A model generated the notes under the pieces. It made no database searches, was not told the origin of the DNA, and saw only the letters and a program-made list of their open reading frames with translations. The position numbers were made by a program, and so were the translations under genes. A stretch of 64,000 nt of DNA from SG8-41 sp036555035. GTDB taxonomy: Bacteria; Pseudomonadota; Gammaproteobacteria; Burkholderiales; SG8-41. The first letter of the stretch is position 1. Every line of letters begins with the position of its first letter. Positions 48,650 to 58,726 of this stretch are shown one piece after another. The DNA lies in the NCBI GenBank assembly GCA_036555035.1, contig DATBMB010000116.1, positions 1 to 64,000 on the forward strand, in the 5' to 3' direction.

Positions 48650-50029
48650 TCAGTCCTCACCCTTCGCCGCCTTCTTGGGCCGTTTCCAGCCCGGAACGGT
48701 GATCTGCTTTGCGCGCGCGACGGTGAGCTCGCCCGCCGGCGCTTCCTTGGTGATGGTGCTGCCGGCGCCGATGGTTGCGCCCCGGCGCACGACGACCGGA
48801 GCGACCAGCATGGTGTCGGAGCCGATGAAGACGTCGTCCTCGATCACGGTGCGGTGCTTGGCGCCGCCGTCGTAGTTGCAGGTGATGGTGCCCGCGCCGA
48901 CGTTGACGTCGCGCCCGACGCTGGCGTCTCCGAGGTAGGCGAGGTGATTCGCTTTCGAGCCGGCGCCGATCTCCGAGGCCTTCACCTCGACAAAATTGCC
49001 GATGTGCACCTGCTCCGCCAGCCGCGTGCCCGGCCGGAACCGGGCATAGGGCCCGATGCGGCATTGGGCGCCGACCTTCGCCCCCTCCATGCACGTGAAT
49101 GCCTCGATACGCGTGTCCGCACCGATGGAAGAGTCCTTCAGCACGCAGTTTGCGCCGATCTCGACGCGGTCGCCGAGCCGCACCTCGCCCTCGAAGACGC
49201 AGTTGACGTCGATGCGCACGTCGGCGCCGCAGACGAGGCTGCCGCGCACATCGATGCGCGCCGGATCCGCGAGTGTGACCCCCGCGTCCATCAGGGTTGC
49301 CGCCTGCTGCCGCTGATAGACGCGCTCGAGCTCCGCGAGCTGCTGCTTGCTGTTGACGCCCAGGACTTCCCATGCGGCGCGCGCCCTGACCGTCGCGACG
49401 CTTACCCGGTCTGCAAGCGCCAGCGGTACCACGTCGGTGAGGTAGTACTCGCGCTGCGCGTTGCGGTCGGTCAGCTTCGACAACCAGCCTTCGAGCCGCG
49501 CGGCGGGCAGCGCCATGATCCCGGTGTTGACCTCGCGGATGCCGCGCTGCGGCGCGCTGGCGTCCTTCTCCTCGACGATGGAGGTGATCGAGCCCCGACG
49601 ATTGCGGACGATGCGGCCGTAGCCGGTCGGGTCCTCGAGCTCCGCGCTGAGCAGCGTCAGGCGGTCCCCGCCGCCCGCGATCATCGCCGCGAGCGTTTCC
49701 TCGCCGACCAGCGGAACGTCACCGTAGAGGACAAGAGTGAGTCCGGTGGTCGCGAGATGCGGCAGCGCCTGCGCCAGCGCGTGCCCGGTGCCGAGCTGGG
49801 GCTGCTGCTTGACGAAGGTGAGGCCGTCCGCGCGCAGCGCCTGCGGCACCTGATCGCCGCCGTGGCCGTACACCACGCAGATGCGCGCGGGCTTCAACGT
49901 GCGCGCAGTGGCGACGACGTGCTCGATCAGCGGGCGACCGCCGAGCGGCTGCAGCACCTTGGGCAGGCGTGAACGCATGCGCTTGCCCTGGCCGGCGGCA
50001 AGAATAACGACGCTCAACCCGGAAGGCAT
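48650..50029 (-). CDS. glmU: Bifunctional GlmU: GlcN-1-P acetyltransferase / GlcNAc-1-P uridyltransferase
   Basis: Last two steps to UDP-GlcNAc. 459 residues. N-terminal pyrophosphorylase with ILAAGQGKRMRSRLPKVL and LYGDVPL; C-terminal left-handed beta-helix of hexapeptide repeats (from about 250) with RPGTRLAEQVHIGNFVEVK and NYDGGAKHRTVIEDD, the acetyltransferase signature. Between glpD and glmS on the minus strand. Confidence 0.98.
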   Translation of the reverse strand: MPSGLSVVILAAGQGKRMRSRLPKVLQPLGGRPLIEHVVATARTLKPARICVVYGHGGDQVPQALRADGLTFVKQQPQLGTGHALAQALPHLATTGLTLVLYGDVPLVGEETLAAMIAGGGDRLTLLSAELEDPTGYGRIVRNRRGSITSIVEEKDASAPQRGIREVNTGIMALPAARLEGWLSKLTDRNAQREYYLTDVVPLALADRVSVATVRARAAWEVLGVNSKQQLAELERVYQRQQAATLMDAGVTLADPARIDVRGSLVCGADVRIDVNCVFEGEVRLGDRVEIGANCVLKDSSIGADTRIEAFTCMEGAKVGAQCRIGPYARFRPGTRLAEQVHIGNFVEVKASEIGAGSKANHLAYLGDASVGRDVNVGAGTITCNYDGGAKHRTVIEDDVFIGSDTMLVAPVVVRRGATIGAGSTITKEAPAGELTVARAKQITVPGWKRPKKAAKGED

Positions 50030-50050
50030 CTAGAAATTATCGCACAAACA

Positions 50051-51544
50051 TCAACTTACGCGCTGTGCCAGATAGCACGCCACGGCTTCGCGCTGCCCCG
50101 CGTCGAGCGCCAGGCCGGCCTTGGTGCGGCGCCAGAGCACGTCGTCCGCGGCTGCGGCCCACTCATGCTCAAGCAGGTAATCGATCTCGCGCGCATAAAG
50201 GTCCGCGCCGAAATGCTGGCCGAGGTCCGCCGCCGCGGCGGCATCCCCGAGCACATCGTAGGCGAGCGCGCCGTGACGCCGCGCCAGTCCCTCCAGCAAT
50301 GACCGCGGCAGCCGCGGATAGCGCTCCTGCAGCCGCTGCGTGAAGCGCACGCCATTGCCCTTCGGGATCGTGGCGCCGGGCAAGAGGGCCTGCCCGGACC
50401 ATGCATGGCCCATGCCGGGGAACCACGGGGCGAGCTTCTCCACGACGTGCTCGGCGAGCCGCCGATACGTGGTGATCTTGCCGCCGAACACCGACAGCAC
50501 CGGCGTCGCCGCCTGATCGCTGTCGAGCCGCAGCACGTAGTCGCGCGACACCGTCGACGGGCTCACCGAGCCGTCGTCGTAGAGCGGCCGCACGCCGGCG
50601 TAGCGCCAGAGAACGTCAGCTGAGCTGACGGCGCGCCGCAGATAGCGGTTCGCCGCGCGGCACAGATACTCGACTTCCGCCGCGCTCGCCTCGGGCCGCG
50701 ACGGGTCGCCCTCGTGGGGGACGTCCGTCGTGCCGACGAGCGTGCAGCGCTCCTCGAAAGGAATCATGAACACGACGCGCCGGTCCTCGTTCTGCAGGAT
50801 GAACGCATGGTCGCCCTCGTAGAGCCGGGGCACCACGATATGGCTGCCCCTCACAAGGCGCACGCTGTCGCCCGAGGGCTGGTGCAGGCGCTCGTTCAGC
50901 ACCGATTTCACCCAGGGGCCCGCAGCGTTGACGATGGCCCGCGCGGTTGTTGCTTCCAGCCCGCCTTGCCGCCCGCGCAGCTGCACGCGCCAAAGGCCGC
51001 TCTCGCGCTTTGCCGCGAGGCATTCCGTGCGCGTGAGGATCTTCGCGCCCCGGGCCCGGGCGTCGCGCGCGTTCGCCACCACCAGCCGGGCATCGTCCAC
51101 GCAGCAGTCGGAGTAGATGAAGCCGTGACGGTATTCGGGCCTGAGGCCCCCGGAATATGGCGCGCGGTCGAGCCGCACGGCGTGCGATCCCGGCAGCCGC
51201 GTCCTGCGCCCGAGGTGGTCGTAGAGAAAGAGACCGGTGCGGATCATCCACCGCGGCCGCAGCTGGGGAACGTGCGGCATGACGAAGCGCACCGGGCGCA
51301 CGAGGTGGGCCGCAATCCGCAGCAGCACCTCGCGTTCGGCGAGCGACTCCGCGACCAGCCGGAACTCGAACTGCTCGAGATAGCGCAGCCCCCCGTGGAT
51401 CAGCTTGCTGCTGGCGGAGCTGGTGTGCGCGCCGAGGTCGTCTTTCTCCACGAGCAGCACGGAAAGGCCGCGGCCGGCCGCGTCCCGCGCGATGCCGACG
51501 CCGTTGATTCCCCCGCCGATGACCAGCAGATCGTAATCAGCCAT
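50051..51544 (-). CDS. glpD: Aerobic glycerol-3-phosphate dehydrogenase
   Basis: FAD enzyme at the inner membrane, oxidising glycerol-3-phosphate to dihydroxyacetone phosphate and feeding quinone. About 497 residues, with MADYDLLVIGGGINGVGIARDAAGRG (FAD motif, start), SSKLIHGGLRYLE, VNAAGPWV and FGGKITTYRRLAE. The ATG is 5 nt from the T-tract of the atp terminator and lacks a Shine-Dalgarno, so expression signals are unusual (see findings). Confidence 0.96.
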   Translation of the reverse strand: MADYDLLVIGGGINGVGIARDAAGRGLSVLLVEKDDLGAHTSSASSKLIHGGLRYLEQFEFRLVAESLAEREVLLRIAAHLVRPVRFVMPHVPQLRPRWMIRTGLFLYDHLGRRTRLPGSHAVRLDRAPYSGGLRPEYRHGFIYSDCCVDDARLVVANARDARARGAKILTRTECLAAKRESGLWRVQLRGRQGGLEATTARAIVNAAGPWVKSVLNERLHQPSGDSVRLVRGSHIVVPRLYEGDHAFILQNEDRRVVFMIPFEERCTLVGTTDVPHEGDPSRPEASAAEVEYLCRAANRYLRRAVSSADVLWRYAGVRPLYDDGSVSPSTVSRDYVLRLDSDQAATPVLSVFGGKITTYRRLAEHVVEKLAPWFPGMGHAWSGQALLPGATIPKGNGVRFTQRLQERYPRLPRSLLEGLARRHGALAYDVLGDAAAAADLGQHFGADLYAREIDYLLEHEWAAAADDVLWRRTKAGLALDAGQREAVACYLAQRVS

Positions 51545-51548
51545 GAAC

Positions 51549-51572
51549 AAAAAAGGCAGCCGTTCGGCTGCC
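51549..51572 (-). terminator. Rho-independent terminator of the atp operon, abutting glpD
   Basis: Minus strand: stem GGCAGCCG/CGGCTGCC (51565-51572 with 51555-51562), 2-nt loop AA, followed by TTTTTT (51549-51554). It sits 57 nt after atpC and ends 5 nt before the glpD start codon. Confidence 0.85.
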
Positions 51573-51587
51573 CTCTATTCTGCACCC

Positions 51588-51640
51588 CCGCGAGTTGAGC
51601 GGCCCAAACCGTCCGGTTCGAACTCGCGGCTATTTTTTTT
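51588..51640 (+). terminator. Hairpin after atpC that reads as a plus-strand terminator
   Basis: CCGCGAGTT (51588-51596) pairs perfectly with AACTCGCGG (51621-51629); a nested AACCG/CGGTT hairpin lies inside. On the plus strand it is followed by CTATTTTTTTT, the T-run being the complement of the Lys-rich end of atpC. No plus-strand gene uses it, so it might stop antisense transcription into atpC. On the minus strand it is a 3' stem immediately after the atpC stop. Confidence 0.55.
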
Positions 51641-52052
51641 GCCGCAGCTTGCGGATTGCGGCAAGCTGGGCGGCGAGTGTCGCCACCTCCGCTTCGACCG
51701 CGGCGATCTCCTGCCGGTCGCGCGCGCTGCGGCGCGCTTCCTCGGCCTTCTTCAGCGCCTCGTTGGCCTTGGCTTCATCGAGGTCGTGGCCGCGGATCGC
51801 GGTGTCGGCGAGCACGGTGATCACCTTGGGCTGCACCTCGAGAATGCCGCCCGCCACGAAGATCAGCTCCTCGGCTCCGCCGCCCGCCGGCTGGATGCGC
51901 ACGGTTCCCGGCTTGATGCGCGTGATGAGCGGGGTATGCCGCGGGTAGATGCCGAGCTCCCCCGCCTCCCCGGGCAGCACCACGAACTCCGCCTCGCCCG
52001 AGTAGATCGACTCCTCGGCAGAGACCACATCGACGTGAATGGTGCTGGCCAT
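51630..52052 (-). CDS. atpC: ATP synthase epsilon subunit
   Basis: Rotor stalk subunit of F1, which regulates hydrolysis. 140 residues: N-terminal beta-sandwich (VDVVSAEESIYSGEAEFVVLPGEAGELGI, LITRIKPGTVRI) and C-terminal helices (DEAKANEALKKAEEAR, AQLAAIRKLRQKK). Last gene of the atp operon, 9 nt after atpD, followed by two hairpins. Confidence 0.97.
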   Translation of the reverse strand: MASTIHVDVVSAEESIYSGEAEFVVLPGEAGELGIYPRHTPLITRIKPGTVRIQPAGGGAEELIFVAGGILEVQPKVITVLADTAIRGHDLDEAKANEALKKAEEARRSARDRQEIAAVEAEVATLAAQLAAIRKLRQKK

Positions 52053-52061
52053 CGCTCGCGC

Positions 52062-53540
52062 TTATTTCTTGGGTGCCGGCGCCGATTGCGCAGGCGCCGC
52101 GGGTTCCTGCATGGACTTCGCCTTCTCGAACGCCTCCTCGATCGGCCCGACCATGTAGAACGCCTGCTCGGGGAGTGAATCGCACTCGCCGTTCACGATC
52201 ATCTTGAAGCCTTTGATCGTATCCTTGAGCGCCACGTACTTGCCGGGCGTGCCGGTGAAGTTCTGCGCCACCGTGAAAGGCTGGGAGAGGAAGCGTTGGA
52301 TCTTGCGCGCCCGCGCGACCGCGAGCTTGTCCTCCGGTGACAACTCGTCCATGCCGAGGATGGCGATGATGTCGCGCAACTCCTTGTAGCGTTGCAGCGT
52401 CGCCTGCACGGCGCGCGTGGTGTTGTAATGCTCCTCGCCGATCGTGTTGGGGTCCACCTGCCGCGACGTGGAGTCGAGGGGGTCCACGGCAGGGTAGATG
52501 CCGAGCGAAGCGATGTCGCGGGACAGCACCACGGTGGCGTCGAGGTGGCCGAAGGTCGTCGCGGGGCTCGGGTCGGTCAGGTCATCGGCCGGCACGTAGA
52601 TCGCCTGCACCGACGTAATCGAGCCGGTCTTGGTCGAGGTGATGCGCTCCTGGAGCCGGCCCATTTCCTCGGCGAGCGTCGGCTGGTAGCCCACCGCCGA
52701 GGGCATTCGGCCAAGCAGCGCGGAAACTTCCACGCCGGCCAGCGTGAAGCGGTAGATGTTGTCGATGAAGAGCAGGATGTCGCGCCCCTCGTCGCGGAAC
52801 GCTTCCGCCATGGTGAGGCCGGTCAGGCCCACGCGCAGCCGGTTGCCCGGCGGCTCGTTCATCTGGCCGAACACCATCGCGACCTTGGATTCTCCGAGAT
52901 TGTCGAGCTTGATGACCTCCGCTTCCGCCATCTCGTGATAGAAATCGTTGCCTTCGCGCGTCCTCTCGCCCACGCCGGCGAACACCGAAAGGCCGCTGTG
53001 CTTGGTGGCGATGTTGTTGATGAGCTCCAGCATGGTCACGGTCTTGCCCACGCCGGCGCCGCCGAAGAGGCCGATCTTGCCGCCCTTGGCGAAGGGGCAG
53101 ATGAGATCGATCACCTTGATGCCGGTCTCGAGCAGCTCGACTGACGGAGAGAGCTCGTCGAACTTGGGCGCGGCCTGGTGGATCGGACGGCGCGCCTCGG
53201 TCTGGATCGGGCCGGCTTCGTCGATCGGGCGTCCCAGCACATCCATGATGCGGCCGAGCGTGCCCTTGCCGACCGGCACCGTGATCGGCGCACCGGTGCC
53301 CCTCACCTTCATGCCGCGGCACAAGCCGTCGCTCGACCCCAGCGCGATACAGCGCACGACGCCATCGCCCAGCTGCTGCTCGACCTCGAAGGTGAGGCCC
53401 TTCTCCACCAGCGTGCTGCTGCCGGCGTCCTCGAGCACCAGCGCGTCGTAGATGCCCGGCATGTGCTCGCGCGGAAACTCGATGTCGATCACCGCGCCGA
53501 TGCACTGGACGATGGTGCCATACGCTTCTGCCTGTGCCAT
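52062..53540 (-). CDS. atpD: ATP synthase beta subunit
   Basis: Catalytic F1 subunit. 492 residues, with Walker A GGAGVGKTVTMLEL (about residue 155), GERTREGNDFYHEM, the DELSEED-region sequence DELSPEDKL, and Walker B LLFIDNIYRF. The C-terminal tail is Ala/Pro/Lys-rich, about 20 residues beyond the usual end. The leader is marked by a dispersed-repeat-like stretch (53569-53592) and a small hairpin TCTTTC/GAAAGA that includes the Shine-Dalgarno. Confidence 0.98.
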   Translation of the reverse strand: MAQAEAYGTIVQCIGAVIDIEFPREHMPGIYDALVLEDAGSSTLVEKGLTFEVEQQLGDGVVRCIALGSSDGLCRGMKVRGTGAPITVPVGKGTLGRIMDVLGRPIDEAGPIQTEARRPIHQAAPKFDELSPSVELLETGIKVIDLICPFAKGGKIGLFGGAGVGKTVTMLELINNIATKHSGLSVFAGVGERTREGNDFYHEMAEAEVIKLDNLGESKVAMVFGQMNEPPGNRLRVGLTGLTMAEAFRDEGRDILLFIDNIYRFTLAGVEVSALLGRMPSAVGYQPTLAEEMGRLQERITSTKTGSITSVQAIYVPADDLTDPSPATTFGHLDATVVLSRDIASLGIYPAVDPLDSTSRQVDPNTIGEEHYNTTRAVQATLQRYKELRDIIAILGMDELSPEDKLAVARARKIQRFLSQPFTVAQNFTGTPGKYVALKDTIKGFKMIVNGECDSLPEQAFYMVGPIEEAFEKAKSMQEPAAPAQSAPAPKK

Positions 53541-53568
53541 AGTCTTTCCTGAAAGATTCGTTCTGATC

Positions 53569-53592
53569 CTTGGCGTTCTTGGCGTCTTGGCG
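53569..53592. repeat. Triple CGCCAAG repeat between atpG and atpD
   Basis: Three copies of CTTGGCG on the plus strand (53569-53575, 53578-53584, 53586-53592), that is CGCCAAG on the coding strand, spaced 9 and 8 bp. They occupy most of the unusually long 68-bp spacer between atpG and atpD. Similar CGCCAAGA tandem runs occur as dispersed intergenic repeats in many bacterial genomes (my recollection). Confidence 0.6.
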
Positions 53593-53608
53593 GTTCAATT
53601 CTTCGTTT

Positions 53609-54472
53609 TCAAACCGCCGCCGCGCCGCCCACGATCTCGGAAATTTCCTTGGTGATCGCCGCCTGGCGGTTCTTGTTGTAGATCAGCGTCAGCTCGTCGA
53701 TCACGTTGCCGGCGTTGTCGGAGGCCGCTTTCATCGCCACCATGCGCGCCGACTGCTCGGACGCCATGTTCTCCGCGACCGCCTGGTAGATCACCATCTC
53801 GATATAGCGGGTGAGCACCTGGTCGAGCACCACTTTCGCCTCCGGCTCGTAGAGATAGTCCCAGGCACCCTCGGGCGCGCCCAGGTGCTCGCCCGCGAGC
53901 GGCAGCAGCTGCTCCATCACCGGTTCCTGCTTCATGGTGTTAAAGAAGCGGGTGGAGAAGATCATCAGCTGGTCGAAGCGGTCCGCGATGTAGCCGTCGA
54001 GCATCACCTTGATCGCGCCGATCAGCTTCTCCATCTGCGGCCGGTCGCCCAGCTGGACCGCCTGCGACACGATGTGGGCGCCCATGCGCTGCATGAACCC
54101 GAGCCCCTTGTTGCCGATGCAGCACACCTCGAACTGCTCGCCCTGGGCTTCCCACTCCTTGATCTTGGCGAGCGCGAGCCGCTGGACGTTGGTGTTGAGC
54201 CCGCCGCACAGGCCCTTGTCGGTGGTGATGAGGATGACGCCCACCTTTTTCACCGTGTCGCGCGCGATGAGGAAGGGGTGCCGGTACTCCGGATTGGCGT
54301 GGGAAATGTGCGCGGCGACGTTGCGGATCTTCTCCGCGTAGGGACGGGCGGCGCGCATGCGCTCCTGGGCGCGGCGCATCTTGGAGGCCGCGACCATCTC
54401 CATCGCCTTGGTGATCTTCCGGGTGTTCTGCACACTCCGGATCTTCATCCGTATTTCTTTTGTTCCCGGCAT
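53609..54472 (-). CDS. atpG: ATP synthase gamma subunit
   Basis: Central rotor of F1. 287 residues, beginning MPGTKEIRMKIRSVQNTRKITKAMEMVAASKMRRAQ-like signature (residues 1-36) and ending NKNRQAAITKEISEIVGGAAAV; the ITTDKGLCGGLNTN motif is near residue 80. 15 nt after atpA. Confidence 0.98.
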   Translation of the reverse strand: MPGTKEIRMKIRSVQNTRKITKAMEMVAASKMRRAQERMRAARPYAEKIRNVAAHISHANPEYRHPFLIARDTVKKVGVILITTDKGLCGGLNTNVQRLALAKIKEWEAQGEQFEVCCIGNKGLGFMQRMGAHIVSQAVQLGDRPQMEKLIGAIKVMLDGYIADRFDQLMIFSTRFFNTMKQEPVMEQLLPLAGEHLGAPEGAWDYLYEPEAKVVLDQVLTRYIEMVIYQAVAENMASEQSARMVAMKAASDNAGNVIDELTLIYNKNRQAAITKEISEIVGGAAAV

Positions 54473-54487
54473 GGGGGCTCGCGTCGC

Positions 54488-56038
<1,551 letters not shown>

Positions 56039-56055
56039 GCGGTTTCCTTGGTTGC

Positions 56056-56589
56056 CTATCTTGTCAGCGCGACCGCCATCGCCGCGAGCTTGCCGCGCAC
56101 TGAACCGTCAATGACTTCATCGCCCACCTGCATGCGCGCGCCGCCGATCAGGTCGGCGTCGACACGGACCTGGGGGCTCACCTTGCGCCCGAAGCGGCGC
56201 TCCAGTTCCGCCACGAGCGCGGCGAGCTGCTTCGCGTCGAGCGCCTGGGCCGAGGTGATCACCGCCTCCACCACGCCCTCACGCTCGTTCTTCAGCTCCT
56301 CGAAGATGGTGCGAATCTCGGGCAGCAACGCGAGGCGGCTGTTCTCGATCAGCACGCGCACGAGGTTCTGGGCCTCGGTCGTGATATCGCCGCAGGCCCC
56401 CGCGAACAGGCCGTAGACCTGGTTTGCGGAAAGATTCGGGTTGGCAATGGCCTCCCGCAGCTCGGGATGCGCCGCCACCCGCGCCATCACGGCGAGCGCC
56501 TGCGACCATTTGCCGAGCGTGCCGCCGGCGTCCGCCAACGCGAATATTGCCCCGGCGTAGGGACGGGCGATGGTGACGTTCTCAGCCAT
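56056..56589 (-). CDS. atpH: ATP synthase delta subunit
   Basis: Connects F1 to the peripheral stalk. 177 residues, with the N-terminal ARPYAGAIFALADAGG helix-bundle start and the C-terminal family stretch VITSAQALDAKQLAALVAELERRFGRKV (about 112-140), then DADLIGGARMQVGDEVIDGS-like ending. Its ATG shares one base with the atpF stop. Confidence 0.97.
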   Translation of the reverse strand: MAENVTIARPYAGAIFALADAGGTLGKWSQALAVMARVAAHPELREAIANPNLSANQVYGLFAGACGDITTEAQNLVRVLIENSRLALLPEIRTIFEELKNEREGVVEAVITSAQALDAKQLAALVAELERRFGRKVSPQVRVDADLIGGARMQVGDEVIDGSVRGKLAAMAVALTR

Positions 56590-57062
56590 CAGCGCAATTC
56601 CTGCCGCAGCTGCGCCAGCAGATCCGCGTGGGTCTTCGCGTCCACCTCCCGGCGCAGGATCTTTTCCGCGCCTGCGACCGCGAGGGTGGCAACCTGCTCG
56701 CGCAGCGCTTCGCGCGCGCGCGAGACCTGCTGCTCGATCTCAGCCTGCGCGGCCGCCTTCTCGCGGTTGCCTTCCTCTTTTGCATGGGCGCGCGCCTCCT
56801 CCACCATCTGGGCCGCGCGCTTCTCGGCCTGCGCGATGATCTCGGCGGCGCGGTCGCGTCCCTGCTTGACCGACTCCTCGGCCTGCCGGGTCGAGACCTC
56901 AAGCGAGCGTTTGCCCTGCTCCGCGGCCGCCAGCCCGTCGGCGATGGTCTTCTGCCGCGCCTCGATTGCGCGCAGCATGAACGGCCACACCAGCTTGACG
57001 GTGAACCAGATGAAGGCGAGGAACACCGCAGCCTGCACGAACAACGTGAAGTTCAGACTCAT
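56589..57062 (-). CDS. atpF: ATP synthase b subunit
   Basis: Peripheral stalk of Fo. 157 residues: membrane helix about 5-24 (FTLFVQAAVFLAFIWFTVKL), followed by a long charged helix for dimerisation and delta binding (AIEARQKTIADGLAAAEQGK). The start at 57062 gives MSLNFTLFVQ and avoids a much longer in-frame extension through atpE. Overlaps atpH by one base. Confidence 0.97.
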   Translation of the reverse strand: MSLNFTLFVQAAVFLAFIWFTVKLVWPFMLRAIEARQKTIADGLAAAEQGKRSLEVSTRQAEESVKQGRDRAAEIIAQAEKRAAQMVEEARAHAKEEGNREKAAAQAEIEQQVSRAREALREQVATLAVAGAEKILRREVDAKTHADLLAQLRQELR

Positions 57063-57103
57063 GACTTCCCTCTCCCGGGCGCGATACGGGCAGCCCCGGC
57101 CGC

Positions 57104-57376
57104 CTAGCGGAACGCCGTCGCCAGCGGGTTGGCGAAGGCGAAGAACATCGCGATGCCCAGCCCTATGATGAAGGAGGCGTCGATCAGGCCCAGCAGCAGG
57201 AATACCTTCGCCTGCAGCGAATTGGTGAGCTCCGGCTGGCGCGCGGCGGCCTCGAGGAACCGGCTGCACATGATCCCCACGCCGACGCACGCGCCGAGCG
57301 CGCCGAGGCCGACCATGAGACCGATGCCGATGCCGGTGTACGCCTGAACCATCGCCAGCAACTGAAGTTTTTCCAT
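57104..57376 (-). CDS. atpE: ATP synthase c subunit
   Basis: Proteolipid ring subunit. 90 residues, two membrane hairpins: GIGIGLMVGLGALGACVGVG and KVFLLLGLIDASFIIGLGIA; the proton-carrying carboxylate is Asp66 in GLIDASF, and the polar loop reads EAAARQPEL. A Shine-Dalgarno AGGAAAGGAAA precedes the ATG. No sodium-binding pattern is evident. Confidence 0.98.
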   Translation of the reverse strand: MEKLQLLAMVQAYTGIGIGLMVGLGALGACVGVGIMCSRFLEAAARQPELTNSLQAKVFLLLGLIDASFIIGLGIAMFFAFANPLATAFR

Positions 57377-57421
57377 CTTGGTTTCCTTTCCTGAGCGAGA
57401 AGACGGTTGATGTTGGAGGTA

Positions 57422-58246
57422 TTAGTGGTGTTCGTGCGCCATCGAGATGTAGACGATGGTCAGCATCATGAAGATGTAGGCCTGCAGCAGGACGATCAGG
57501 ATGTGGAAGATCGCCCATCCGAGCCCCAGCCAGAAGCTGAAGAAGCTGCCCACGATCCCCGTGGCCGCCCACATCCAGAGCAGCAGGAACAGGATCTCGC
57601 CCGCGTACATGTTGCCGAACAGCCGCAGCGAGTGGGACAGCGGCTTGGAGATGTACTCGACCAGGTTGAAGAGCAGGTTGAAGACGACGAGCAGGGGCGA
57701 GAGCCAAAGCGGCTTCACGCCGAAGGGCGAGCAGGCGAGCTCGTGCAGGAAGCCGCCCGGCCCCTTGGCCGAGATCGCAAAGAGAATCATCAGCGCCCAC
57801 ACCGTGAGCGAGAGCGCGAACGTGGTGTTGACGTCCGCCGTGGGCACGATGCGGAAGCCCTCCGCCGAGACGAAGTGCGTTCCCATCGCCACCCAGTCGA
57901 CCGGCAGGAAGTCCATCGCGTTCATCAGCACGACCCAGATGAACACCGTAAGCGCGGCCGGAGCGATGAACTTGTTGCGGTCGCCGTGGTGGAAGATGCT
58001 CTTCGCCTGCTCGTCGATGAACTCGAACAGGATCTCCACGAAGGCCTGGCGCTTGCCGGGCACGCCCGCGGTCGCGCCCTTGACCACCCACCAGACGAAG
58101 CCGAGGCCGACGATACCGAGCAGGATCGACGTCGCGATCGAATCCACGTGCAGCGTCCAGAAGCCGCCATCACCGATCGGCTTGGAGAAGTACGTCAGGT
58201 GATGCTGGATGTAGCTCGAGGGAGTGAGTTCGGTTCCTGCTGCCAT
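57422..58246 (-). CDS. atpB: ATP synthase a subunit
   Basis: Fo half-channel subunit. 274 residues with six or so membrane helices; the essential Arg lies in LSHSLRLFGNMYAGE (about residue 205), a hallmark of AtpB, and the N-terminal part has FEFIDEQAKSIFHHGDRNKFIAP. 10 nt after atpI. Confidence 0.98.
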   Translation of the reverse strand: MAAGTELTPSSYIQHHLTYFSKPIGDGGFWTLHVDSIATSILLGIVGLGFVWWVVKGATAGVPGKRQAFVEILFEFIDEQAKSIFHHGDRNKFIAPAALTVFIWVVLMNAMDFLPVDWVAMGTHFVSAEGFRIVPTADVNTTFALSLTVWALMILFAISAKGPGGFLHELACSPFGVKPLWLSPLLVVFNLLFNLVEYISKPLSHSLRLFGNMYAGEILFLLLWMWAATGIVGSFFSFWLGLGWAIFHILIVLLQAYIFMMLTIVYISMAHEHH

Positions 58247-58256
58247 TGCCGGATGC

Positions 58257-58625
58257 TTAGTACTCGCGCACGAAGAACGCCATTGCGAAGATCACCACGG
58301 TCACCGCGAACGTGCCGAGGAACACGAGCACGGCAACCTCCCTGTAGGTCGCCAGCACGAGCCAGAGCAGGACCACGATCAGGCCGATCTTGACGGCTTC
58401 GGCCCCCAATACTGCAACCATCACCCCTCCGGCGGACTGCGCCCTGCCGAGCGAGGCCACGACCGCAGACGCGAGCCCGGAGAGAACGCTCACCGCGCCG
58501 CCCAGCGCCGCAGAGAGTGCGCCATGGCCGCCCGCCAGCGCACCGGCGATGAGCGCCAAGGCGGCAGTGGCCACCACTTGCCACCGGAGAACGGTGCGGA
58601 TCGGCTTGCCCAGGTCGCGAAGCAT
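58257..58625 (-). CDS. atpI: ATP synthase assembly protein, subunit I
   Basis: Membrane protein that helps c-ring assembly. 122 residues with four predicted membrane helices (VVATAALALIAGALAGG; ALGGAVSVLSGLASAVVAS; AVKIGLIVVLLWLVLA; AVLVFLGTFAVTVVIFAM). The start is placed at ATG 58625 (MLRDLGKPIRTVL) because a strong promoter lies upstream at 58662-58690; a longer frame starting at TTG 58682 would begin inside that promoter. First gene of the atpIBEFHAGDC operon. Confidence 0.92.
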   Translation of the reverse strand: MLRDLGKPIRTVLRWQVVATAALALIAGALAGGHGALSAALGGAVSVLSGLASAVVASLGRAQSAGGVMVAVLGAEAVKIGLIVVLLWLVLATYREVAVLVFLGTFAVTVVIFAMAFFVREY

Positions 58626-58661
58626 GGCGTTCTTGATCTCCGCCCCGTGCAAAGCGCGCGT

Positions 58662-58690
58662 AGTATAGCTTTCGAGGCTCAAGGGGTCAA
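58662..58690 (-). promoter_or_regulatory. Sigma-70 promoter of the ATP synthase operon
   Basis: Minus strand: TTGACC (58685-58690), 17-bp spacer, TATACT (58662-58667), five of six bases matching consensus at each box. It is located in the gap between the parB stop (58727) and the atpI start (58625). Transcription would begin near 58655, leaving about 30 nt of leader with GGGGCGGAG before the ATG. Confidence 0.75.
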
Positions 58691-58726
58691 TTTGCTGCGG
58701 TGCGGCAACGCCCCGATTTCGCAGCC

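Noticed and set aside
51611..51629. tRNA T-loop-like GGTTCGAACTC near atpC
   Set aside because: It is part of the hairpin after atpC; no acceptor, anticodon or D-arm surrounds it.
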